Origin: Alistipes senegalensis JC50
GTDB taxonomy: Bacteria > Bacteroidota > Bacteroidia > Bacteroidales > Rikenellaceae
Assembly: GCF_025145645.1 (NCBI RefSeq)
Contig: NZ_CP102252.1
Location: 186,001-250,000, forward strand
Length of the DNA stretch: 64,000 bases
Reading direction: 5' to 3'
Within the stretch, counting starts at the first letter, position 1. Each line of letters opens with the position of its first letter. The notes under the pieces are model-generated. The model ran no database searches and had not been told where the DNA came from. It saw only the letters and a list, made by a program, of their open reading frames with translations. Both the position numbers and the translations under genes were made by a program. Positions 36,022-43,114 of the stretch are shown piece by piece.

Positions 36022-38202
36022 ATGCAAACATTCAAGAAAATACTCCTCGCGGCAGCAGTGGCGACAATCGCTTCCGCGCAACTTTTCGCAGCCTCGCCCC
36101 GCCGCGGCTTCGCCGTGGTGATCGACGCCCGGAGCTATGAAGAAGCCCGCCGGCAGGTCGACGATTACGCCGCCGAAATCGGGAAAAGCGGCCTGGAAGT
36201 GCATTTCGTCATCGACCGCACGGGACAGCCCGACTCGCTCCGGCAGGTGCTCCGGCAGCTCTGGGAGCAGCCGAAAGCCCCGATCGAGGGAGCCGTGCTC
36301 ATCGGCGACATTCCGGTAGTGATGGTACGTGACGCCCAGCACCTCACGAGCGCTTTCAAAATGGACCAGGTGGCGTTCGACCGCTGGCAGTCGTCGGTTC
36401 CCACCGACCGTTTCTACGACGATTTCAGCCTCGAATTCGCCCCGCTGGGACGCGACAGCATCCACCCCGGATGTTTTTACTATTCGCTGACCGCCGAATC
36501 GGCCCAGCAGACCCGTCCCGACATCTATTCGGGCCGCATCCGCCCCACCGATTGCAGCGGGACCTCGCGTTATGAGAAACTGCGCAGCTATCTGGAGAAG
36601 GTCGTGGAGGCCAAACGCAATCCCGAACCGGTCGACCAGATTCTCTTTTTCAGCGGCAACGGCTTCATCTCGGAGTCGATGGTGGCCCGCATCGACGAAA
36701 AGGCAACGCTGTTCGAACACTTCCCGTGGCTCGAACGGCAGCGCAACGGCATCAGCTACATCGACCACAAGCGCGACGCGCACATCAAACCGCGGCTGAT
36801 GAACGAGATGCAGCGCCGCGACCTCGACTTCGCCGTCCTGCACCACCACGGCGACTGGGACACGGAGTATCTGAACAACCTGCCGATGACCAACGACACC
36901 AAGCAGCAGATCGCGCAGATCAAAATGTACCTGCGGGAGTCGATGCGTCACGCCATCTCGCACGACATCCCGGCCGACAGCGCCCGGGCGCGCATCACTC
37001 GCCGCTACGGAGAGTTTCCCGACGCATGGTTCGAGGGCGCCGACGATCCGGAGACCCGGGCGGCGGACTCCCTCTACCTGTGGGATCTGGATCTCTACCT
37101 CTCGGATTTCGGCCGTTACACGCCCGAATGCCGCGTCGTGTCGCTCGACGCCTGCTTCAACGGCTCGTTCCACCGCGACAGCAGCATCGCCAACGCCTAC
37201 ATTTTCAGTCCGGGGCGCACCGTCGCCGTGCTGGCCAACTCGGTGAACGTATTGCAGGACAAATGGGTGGATCGTTATGTGGGCCTCACGGGACTGGGCA
37301 TGAGCGTCGGCAACCTGGCCAAATACGCCCCCTATCTGGAACAGCACCTGATCGGCGACCCGACTTTCCGCTTCGCGTCGGCAGACAAGCGGATCGACGT
37401 GGACGAGCTGCTCCGGCAGGACAGCCCCGCGACGTGGAAACGGCTCCTTTCGGACAACCGCTACCCCGCCCTGCAAGCACTGGCCGTCGAAAAGCTCTTC
37501 CGCCGCGGCGACCTCTCGTCGGCGGACCTGCTGCGCATCTTCCGCGAAAGCGACAGCCACCAGCTGCGCATGCAGGCGTTCGTCAACCTCACGGAATGCC
37601 GCGACGACAACTTCATCGAGGCCATCGCACTCGGCATGTCCGACAACTATGAAATGGTCGAGCGTTTCGCCGCCAACATGCTGGCCAAGAGCGGCGACGA
37701 ACGGCTCATTCCGGCGATGATCGCCTCCGCGATCCGCAACAACACCTCCGAACGCGTGGAGTTCTCGCTCAAACAGGCGATGCCGATGTTCGACGGCGAG
37801 AAACTGATCGCCGAATTCGAACGGCAGTTCCCCGAGACCAACTACATCGACTCCGAAACGGTGCACAGGCTGATCCGCCACTCCATCGAAGTCAATGCAA
37901 AGCGCTGGACCGCCACGATGAAGTCGGTCATGGACCCCGAACGGACGAAAAAAGGCCGCATGCAGGACATCCGTGCGATGCGCAACTACCACGTGCATTT
38001 CATGGTCCCCGAACTGCTGGATTACATGCGCCGAAGCGACGATCCGGAGGTTCAGCAGGCCATGCTGGAGGCTTTCGGCTGGTTCACGCTCTCGGTGCGC
38101 CGCGACGAGATCGCCCGAACGGCCCTCGACATGAGCCGCGACGAATCGCTCGCCCCCGCGGTGCGCAGCGAAGCGCTGAAAACCTATAACCGACTGAAAT
38201 AA
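36022..38202 (+). CDS. Gingipain-like C25-family cysteine peptidase with HEAT-like C-terminal repeats
   Basis: From the ATG at 36022 (726 residues) it has a signal peptide (about 1-23). A caspase/gingipain-like domain spans about 28-450: 'EGAVLIGDIPVVMV', the catalytic His in 'VLHHHGDWD' (His276 next to Gly), and the catalytic Cys in 'VVSLDACFNGSFH' (Cys378), which parallels the 'DVACVNGDF' Cys segment of gingipains. 'LIGDPTFRFA' closes the domain. Residues about 460-726 are helical pairs resembling HEAT repeats ('LLRIFRESDSHQLRMQAFVNLTECR', 'VQQAMLEAFGWFTLSVR'). I saw no type IX secretion C-terminal signal. It overlaps the next peptidase gene by one base (TAATG). Substrate is unknown; acidic and basic specificity cannot be read from the sequence. 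Confidence 0.85.
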   Translation: MQTFKKILLAAAVATIASAQLFAASPRRGFAVVIDARSYEEARRQVDDYAAEIGKSGLEVHFVIDRTGQPDSLRQVLRQLWEQPKAPIEGAVLIGDIPVVMVRDAQHLTSAFKMDQVAFDRWQSSVPTDRFYDDFSLEFAPLGRDSIHPGCFYYSLTAESAQQTRPDIYSGRIRPTDCSGTSRYEKLRSYLEKVVEAKRNPEPVDQILFFSGNGFISESMVARIDEKATLFEHFPWLERQRNGISYIDHKRDAHIKPRLMNEMQRRDLDFAVLHHHGDWDTEYLNNLPMTNDTKQQIAQIKMYLRESMRHAISHDIPADSARARITRRYGEFPDAWFEGADDPETRAADSLYLWDLDLYLSDFGRYTPECRVVSLDACFNGSFHRDSSIANAYIFSPGRTVAVLANSVNVLQDKWVDRYVGLTGLGMSVGNLAKYAPYLEQHLIGDPTFRFASADKRIDVDELLRQDSPATWKRLLSDNRYPALQALAVEKLFRRGDLSSADLLRIFRESDSHQLRMQAFVNLTECRDDNFIEAIALGMSDNYEMVERFAANMLAKSGDERLIPAMIASAIRNNTSERVEFSLKQAMPMFDGEKLIAEFERQFPETNYIDSETVHRLIRHSIEVNAKRWTATMKSVMDPERTKKGRMQDIRAMRNYHVHFMVPELLDYMRRSDDPEVQQAMLEAFGWFTLSVRRDEIARTALDMSRDESLAPAVRSEALKTYNRLK

Positions 38203-39743
38203 TGAAACGTATCCTATCCCTGCTCCTGTTCGCAGCGGCGGGACATCTGGCGACGGCACAGCCCACCCGGACCTACGAGGTTCCGAAGCTGACCGACGAG
38301 GTGCGGGCCATCCGCGCGGCGGCCGTCTCGTGGACGCCGTCGAAACCCCTCGAAGGCTCCCTGCCCGCGAGCGTGGACAACTCGAAGCTCAAATACTTCC
38401 CGAAGGTATTCGATCAGAAAGGCGGCTCCTGCGCCCAGTCGTCGGGCATTCGCTACCTGTTCACCTACGAGATGAACCGGCTGCTGGACCGCGACGCCCA
38501 AGCCTCGGATGCCAATACATTCAGCTATTTCTACACCTGGAATTTCCTGAACGACGGCATCGATCAGGGCGGATTCGCCGAACAGGGGCTCAACATCGCC
38601 CGGCAGCAGGGGGCCATGTCGCTGGCCGACTTCCCCGACCCTTCGAGCTATTTCTCGTTCAAATGGGCGAGCGGCTACGACAAATACACCCGGGCGATGC
38701 AGAACCGCGTGAAGGAGATCATCTCGTTCGAGGTGACCTCGCAGGAGGGCATCGACCTCGCCCGCCGCTACCTCTACGACGCCGGCGACAGCAGCGCCCA
38801 CGGCGGCATCCTCTCCTATTCGGCGCTGGCCACCGGATGGACCTTCGACACGAATTATTCGGGGCCGTCGGAAACGGGCTACACCTACATGCTGACGAAA
38901 CTCGCCACGGACGGGGCACACGCCATGACCATCGTCGGCTACGACGACACGGTGGAGTTCTCCAAGGACGGCCAGACCCACAAGGGAGCCTTCATCGTCG
39001 TGAACTCCTACGGAACGTGGTGGGGCGACAACGGCCGCTACTACCTGCCCTACTATTTCTTTTTGCAGGACCGCCCGTCGCAAACCCTGAGCCACGATGT
39101 CACGGGATGCAGCTGCACGGTACATTCCCCGCAGGTGGTATTCCGTGTAAAAGTGACCTACGACTCGCGCAACGACCTCGCTTTCACAATGGGCGTGGCC
39201 GACAAACCCTACGCCACGACGCCGACCGTCACGCTCAAATCGGCCATCGCGGCCAATCAAGGCGGCGACCACCCCATGCAGGGAGAGTACAGCGACGACA
39301 ACAGCATCGAACTCGCGTTCGATTTCACGGAAGCGGTGCCCAAATACGCCTCCTACACCGAACCGAAATACTTCCTGACGATCACCCGCTCGGAGATCGG
39401 CAAAGTCGGCAGCGGTGTGGTCAACGCCTTTTCGGTGATCGACTACCGGGATGCCGCCGGCCCGAAGGAGTATGTCTGCGACCTTCCGCAACCTATCGTG
39501 CTGGAAAAGGGCGCGAATCTCTTTGCGGCCGCCACGACCGCCCTCAAAACCACCTCGGCCTCAGCCATACAGTGGCTCGACAACCTCTGGGCCCCCTACA
39601 CGGCGCCTTACGTGATACGCACGGCAAGCGGCAAGTACGCCAAGTTTGAAGTCACGAACTACGACCGGGGAGCGGGCCGGGTGACGATCAAGTATCTCTA
39701 TCAGGGCGACGGCACCCGCAATCTTAACAGTTTAACGGATTGA
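38202..39743 (+). CDS. Papain-like C1-family cysteine peptidase
   Basis: The 513-residue protein has a signal peptide (about 1-19). The catalytic set is Gln72 and Cys77 in 'FDQKGGSCAQSSG', His240 in 'DGAHAMTIVGYDD', and Asn268 in 'VVNSYGTWWGDNGRYYLPY'. It resembles the Bacteroidetes C1A-like group, and a C-terminal beta-rich part of about 200 residues follows. The usual papain 'CGSCW' is here 'GGSCAQ', but the Cys is kept. The start codon overlaps the stop of the C25-like gene, so the two peptidases are translationally coupled. Together they could degrade a host or dietary protein at the cell surface or in the periplasm to release a ligand for the receptor; this is inference. Confidence 0.88.
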   Translation: MKRILSLLLFAAAGHLATAQPTRTYEVPKLTDEVRAIRAAAVSWTPSKPLEGSLPASVDNSKLKYFPKVFDQKGGSCAQSSGIRYLFTYEMNRLLDRDAQASDANTFSYFYTWNFLNDGIDQGGFAEQGLNIARQQGAMSLADFPDPSSYFSFKWASGYDKYTRAMQNRVKEIISFEVTSQEGIDLARRYLYDAGDSSAHGGILSYSALATGWTFDTNYSGPSETGYTYMLTKLATDGAHAMTIVGYDDTVEFSKDGQTHKGAFIVVNSYGTWWGDNGRYYLPYYFFLQDRPSQTLSHDVTGCSCTVHSPQVVFRVKVTYDSRNDLAFTMGVADKPYATTPTVTLKSAIAANQGGDHPMQGEYSDDNSIELAFDFTEAVPKYASYTEPKYFLTITRSEIGKVGSGVVNAFSVIDYRDAAGPKEYVCDLPQPIVLEKGANLFAAATTALKTTSASAIQWLDNLWAPYTAPYVIRTASGKYAKFEVTNYDRGAGRVTIKYLYQGDGTRNLNSLTD

Positions 39744-39748
39744 CGACG

Positions 39749-40159
39749 ATGAAAACGATGAAACATAGACTGCTGCTGCTCGCCCTGGCGGGATGCGCAA
39801 TACTGGCGGGATGTGCCTCGGACGGCTCCGACGACAAAGGTCCGGCTCCGGAACCGGCGCAGGTGAAAACGCTCTCGGTGGAGGGGCTCAGCGACGACCA
39901 GTGGGTTTACATCTCGCTCGAAACCGGCAGGAAGATCGGAACGAGCCCGCTCGGCGACGCCGCACAAGACGCCGCCTGGAAAGCCCGCACGGACTGGGAC
40001 ATCGCCCTTTGCGGCGAGTTGATCCGGACCAACGGCGGCACGTCGGGCAACGGCCAGGGAGCCGTTCAACGGGTCCAGAACAAGAGTTTCAATGCGCTCG
40101 ACCAGGCGCCTGCCGACGGTTACACGACCGATACGGACGACATAGTCATCCGGCGGTAA
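39749..40159 (+). CDS. Short HmuY-like lipoprotein
   Basis: From the ATG at 39749 it has 136 residues. A lipoprotein signal (ILAGC, Cys22) is followed by ASDGSDDKG. 'WVYISLETGRKI', 'WDIALCGELIRTNGGTSGNGQGAV' and 'SFNALDQAPADGY' match the N-terminal half of the HmuY family (PF14064). It is much shorter than HmuY of Porphyromonas gingivalis (about 216 residues), and the mature part has no His or Met, the residues used to bind heme iron in known HmuY proteins. It ends 17 bp before a strong terminator, so truncation by assembly is unlikely. It may bind something other than heme or have lost binding. It is the last gene of the operon. Confidence 0.82.
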   Translation: MKTMKHRLLLLALAGCAILAGCASDGSDDKGPAPEPAQVKTLSVEGLSDDQWVYISLETGRKIGTSPLGDAAQDAAWKARTDWDIALCGELIRTNGGTSGNGQGAVQRVQNKSFNALDQAPADGYTTDTDDIVIRR

Positions 40160-40175
40160 AACGCCCGTATACCAT

Positions 40176-40215
40176 GAAAAAAGCTGCATTCCCAAACGGA
40201 GAATGCAGCTTTTTG
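40176..40215. terminator. Bidirectional terminator between the HmuY-like gene and panB
   Basis: AAAAAAGCTGCATTC and GAATGCAGCTTTTT flank a short loop, giving an 11-bp stem with A and T runs on both sides. It ends the receptor-peptidase operon on the plus strand and the panB transcript on the minus strand. Confidence 0.9.
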
Positions 40216-40231
40216 TTTTCGGGACGAAGGA

Positions 40232-41047
40232 TCAGTACTGCTCCTTCTCGTTGGGGAAATCGCACTCCTTCACGTCGCGGACATACCGTTCCACGGCGTC
40301 GGTCATCACGCTGTGCAGATCGGCGTAACGGCGCAGGAACCGGGGCGAAAAACCCTTGTTGATGCCCAGCATGTCGTGGATCACGAGCACCTGCCCGTCG
40401 CACCCTCCGCCGGCGCCGATGCCGATCGTCGGAGCCGAAATCTCCTTCGTCACCCGGTCGGCCAATGCCGCGGGAATCTTTTCCAGCACGATGCCGAAGC
40501 ACCCCGCGTCGCTCAGCAGACGGGCGTCGCGCACCAGTTTCTCGGCCTCGGCCTCCTCCTTGGCGCGGACCGCATAGGTGCCGAACTTGTGGATCGACTG
40601 GGGTGTCAGACCGAGGTGTCCCATGACGGGAATACCGGCCGAAAGGATGCGCTGAACCGATTCGAGAATCTCCTCGCCGCCCTCGATCTTGATGGCGTCG
40701 GCCTCGGTCTCCTTCATAATGCGGATGGCCGAATCGAGCGCCACCTTCGAATTGCCCTGATAAGAGCCGAACGGCAGATCGACGACGACCAGCGCACGAC
40801 TGACGGCGCGCACGACCGAACGTGCGTGGTAGATCATCATATCGAGAGTGATGGGGAGCGTGGTTTCGTAACCGGCCATGACGTTGGCCGCCGAGTCGCC
40901 CACGAGAATCACATCAACGCCCGCGGCATCGACGATCTTCGCCATCGAATAGTCGTAAGAGGTAAGCATGGCGATCTTCTCGCCCCGCTGTTTCATTTCC
41001 GTCAGGCGGTAAGTCGTTACCGCGCGGACGGTGCTTTCTACTGACAT
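40232..41047 (-). CDS. panB: 3-methyl-2-oxobutanoate hydroxymethyltransferase (pantothenate synthesis)
   Basis: The 271-residue protein is the usual length. It contains 'KIAMLTSYDYSMAKIVDAAGVDVILVGDSAANVM', 'ALVVVDLPFGSYQ', and 'GIPVMGHLGLTPQS', all PanB signatures, and Mg2+-binding Asp residues in the first and second. It converts ketoisovalerate and methylene-THF to ketopantoate. No other pan genes are adjacent. Its promoter (-7 box at 41077-41084) has a -33 box in the adjoining 83-bp tandem repeat. Confidence 0.98.
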   Translation of the reverse strand: MSVESTVRAVTTYRLTEMKQRGEKIAMLTSYDYSMAKIVDAAGVDVILVGDSAANVMAGYETTLPITLDMMIYHARSVVRAVSRALVVVDLPFGSYQGNSKVALDSAIRIMKETEADAIKIEGGEEILESVQRILSAGIPVMGHLGLTPQSIHKFGTYAVRAKEEAEAEKLVRDARLLSDAGCFGIVLEKIPAALADRVTKEISAPTIGIGAGGGCDGQVLVIHDMLGINKGFSPRFLRRYADLHSVMTDAVERYVRDVKECDFPNEKEQY

Positions 41048-41076
41048 TTTTTCAGATTTTAGGTTTTACAACGCGG

Positions 41077-41108
41077 CAAAGATAGCGCAAGGCGAGCGCA
41101 ATGGCAAA
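41077..41108 (-). promoter_or_regulatory. panB promoter, -33 box inside a tandem repeat
   Basis: The minus strand has TTTG (41105-41108), a 20-bp spacer and TATCTTTG (41077-41084), a full consensus match 30 nt before the ATG. The spacer and -33 box are the first 24 bp of the 83-bp repeat. Confidence 0.75.
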
Positions 41109-41292
41109 TTTATTTGGGCATTGCCGAGCCGCAGCCTATCTAAACCGGGGTTCATCCCCGGTAAAGTGCGCAAGGCGAGCGCAATGGCAAATTTATTTGG
41201 GCATTGCCGAGCCGCAGCCTATCTAAACCGGGATTCATCCCCGGTAAAGTGCGCAAGGCGAGCGCAATGGCAAATTTATTCGGGCATTGCCG
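41085..41292. repeat. 83-bp tandem repeat, about 2.5 copies
   Basis: Copies start at 41085, 41168 and 41251, exactly 83 bp apart; the third diverges after 41292. Each unit carries a stem GCAATG/CATTGC around an AT-rich core and, in the first two, CCGGGG-TTCAT-CCCCGG (or GGGAT variant). The copies are almost identical. The 324-bp gap between panB and the methyltransferase gene holds this repeat, the panB promoter and about 80 bp with nothing recognisable. Short open frames across it (41031-41410) come from the repeat and are not genes. Confidence 0.95.
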
Positions 41293-41371
41293 GGGACAGA
41301 TGTGCAAAATCCGAGGCGGCAGCGCCACAATCTGTCATCACCTCCGAAACCGGCATCTCTCGCCAAAACTT

Positions 41372-41908
41372 CTAAAACCCAGCTCTCAGCTGGGAAAAAA
41401 TGGCCCATAAAACGACGCCTCCGGCGACCGAGACGTTGATCGAATGTTTGGTCCCGGCCTGCGGGATCTCGACAGCCCCGTCGCACATATCGACGGCCTC
41501 CTGGCCCACGCCATCGACCTCGTTGCCGAAGACCAGCGCATATTTCACCCCCTGCCGGGCACGGAAGGCGTCGAGCATCACGGCCCCTTCGACCTGCTCC
41601 ACGGCGTATATCTCATACCCCTCGGCGCGCAGCTGCGCGAGGCACTCCGGGGTCGTCGCATAATGGCACCAGGGCACGGTCTGTTCGGCTCCCAGGGCCG
41701 TTTTGTGAATGTCGCGGGAGGGCGGCACGGCGGTAATGCCGCACAAGGCGATCCGCTCCACGGCGAAAGCGTCGCCCGTGCGGAAAAAAGCCCCGACATT
41801 CTGGGCCGAACGTACGTTGTCCAGCACTACCGTGACGGGCATTTTCTCCATCGCGGCGAACTCTTCGGCCGAGGGCCTGCCGAGCTCTTCGTTGGTGATT
41901 TTGCGCAT
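41372..41908 (-). CDS. SpoU/TrmH-family RNA 2'-O-methyltransferase
   Basis: The 178-residue protein has the SPOUT knot signatures: 'PVTVVLDNVRSAQNVGAFFRTGDAF' (motif 1), 'YALVFGNEVDGVGQEAVDMCD' (motif 2) and 'VEIPQAGTKHSINVSVAGGVVLWAI' (motif 3). It methylates a ribose in tRNA or rRNA; the exact target is not clear. The last residues (SQLRAGF) and the TAG stop come from a hairpin repeat at its 3' end (41372-41394). Its promoter (-7 box at 41938-41945) diverges from that of the next gene. Confidence 0.93.
   Translation of the reverse strand: MRKITNEELGRPSAEEFAAMEKMPVTVVLDNVRSAQNVGAFFRTGDAFAVERIALCGITAVPPSRDIHKTALGAEQTVPWCHYATTPECLAQLRAEGYEIYAVEQVEGAVMLDAFRARQGVKYALVFGNEVDGVGQEAVDMCDGAVEIPQAGTKHSINVSVAGGVVLWAIFSQLRAGF
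41374..41394 (-). repeat. Hairpin repeat at the 3' end of the methyltransferase gene
   Basis: On the coding strand CCCAGCT, loop GAG, AGCTGGG, then TTTTAGAAG. The stem is a compensated variant of the CCCGGCT/AGCCGGG stem at 7919-8197, and the TTTTAG that follows supplies the stop codon. Confidence 0.8.
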
Positions 41909-41937
41909 AATGGCTTCGGAATGGTTGATTTCGGGGT

Positions 41938-41945
41938 CAAAAGTA
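41938..41945 (-). promoter_or_regulatory. Methyltransferase promoter -7 box
   Basis: The minus strand reads TACTTTTG, 30 nt before the start codon at 41908. It is divergent from the plus-strand box at 41968. Confidence 0.55.
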
Positions 41946-41967
41946 AATAAAATTAAAATCTTTTCCC

Positions 41968-41975
41968 TACTTTTG
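41968..41975 (+). promoter_or_regulatory. Promoter -7 box of outer-membrane protein/glnS operon
   Basis: TACTTTTG fits TAnnTTTG and lies 24 nt before the ATG at 41999. A -33 box is not clear. Confidence 0.55.
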
Positions 41976-41998
41976 TGACTCTATCAATCAGGAAACCG

Positions 41999-43105
41999 AT
42001 GAAAAAACTGCTGCTTCTGCTCGCACTCGGCGGATTCGCCGTCGCAGGACACGCTCAGGAAATCCTCGTGGGCGCCGACTTCAAGATGTATTTCGACAAC
42101 AAGGAGTTCGGCAGCAACGAGTTCGCGGTCCCCGGACTGGACATCGAGTCGGGCACGGATTTCGCCGCCCGCCTGCTGCCCCGCGTCGGCATCCGGTGGG
42201 ACGAGAAGAACACCCTCGTCATCGCCGCGGACATGATCAAGAACTTCGGGTCGGCGGAATCGGCCTATCTGTCGGAGGTGAAACCCGTCTTCTACTACCA
42301 GTTCCGGACGCCCCGCGTCACAGCCGTGGCCGGTATCTTCACGCGCGACATGATGCACGACGACGATTACTCGACGGCGTTCTTCTCCGAATCGTACCGT
42401 TTCTACCACAACCGCATGAACGGTGTGCTGGCACAGTATAACGGCCAGGGGGGGGGCTCCTACGTGGAGTTCGTCTGCGACTGGGAGGGCATGTATTCGA
42501 CCCTCTCGCGCGAAAAGTTCCGCATCCTGCTCGCCGGACGCCACTATCTCGACCGCTTTTACTACGGATTCAACTACTCGATGTTCCACTTCGCGGGACA
42601 GCAGGACGCGCCGATCGAAAACGTCGTGGACCTGCAACTGCTGAACCCCTGCGTAGGCGTCCGGTTCAACGCCTTCTTCGATTTCGACATCAAGCTGGGG
42701 GCGCTGCTCACGGCCCAGCGCGACCGCAGTTTCGGCCATTCGTGGGAAACACCCTGCATGGGCGAATTCGCGTTCCGCATCAGCCGCTGGGGACTTTCGC
42801 TCGACGAACGCCTCTACGTCGGCGACAACATCCATCCGTTCTTTATGGGACACGAACTCGAAGACGGCACGCCGCTGCCCTACGGCCGCGAACTCTACCC
42901 CGCCGAGAGTTTCTTCCGCACCGACCAGAAGGTGTACAGCCGCACGGCGCTCTCCTACCGCCGGTCGTTCTTCGACGACACGGTGTCGGTGCGCGCCGAG
43001 TTCGCCACCCATCACGACGGTACGGCCCTGGGCACGCAGCAGATGCTGGTCGTGGGCGTGAAACTGCTCAAAACGGTCTACAACAGCAAGAATCACAAAA
43101 AATAA
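41999..43105 (+). CDS. Predicted outer-membrane beta-barrel protein, unknown function
   Basis: The 368-residue protein (from ATG 41999) has a signal peptide (MKKLLLLLALGGFAVAGHAQ) and a body of alternating amphipathic strands with many aromatic residues ('YYQFRTPRVTAVAGIFTRDMMHDDDYSTAFFSES'-like). I recognise no named family. A 9-G tract at 42448-42456 (Gly-Gly-Gly near residue 151) is a potential slippage site. It is followed by glnS after only 9 bp, so both are read from the 41968 promoter. The pairing of a barrel and a tRNA synthetase has no obvious functional link. Confidence 0.75.
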   Translation: MKKLLLLLALGGFAVAGHAQEILVGADFKMYFDNKEFGSNEFAVPGLDIESGTDFAARLLPRVGIRWDEKNTLVIAADMIKNFGSAESAYLSEVKPVFYYQFRTPRVTAVAGIFTRDMMHDDDYSTAFFSESYRFYHNRMNGVLAQYNGQGGGSYVEFVCDWEGMYSTLSREKFRILLAGRHYLDRFYYGFNYSMFHFAGQQDAPIENVVDLQLLNPCVGVRFNAFFDFDIKLGALLTAQRDRSFGHSWETPCMGEFAFRISRWGLSLDERLYVGDNIHPFFMGHELEDGTPLPYGRELYPAESFFRTDQKVYSRTALSYRRSFFDDTVSVRAEFATHHDGTALGTQQMLVVGVKLLKTVYNSKNHKK

Positions 43106-43114
43106 CCGAATCAT

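Noticed and set aside
41031..41410. Two small open frames with repeated MANLFGHCR-like sequence
   Set aside because: They are generated by the 83-bp repeat and have no ribosome-binding or coding signs.
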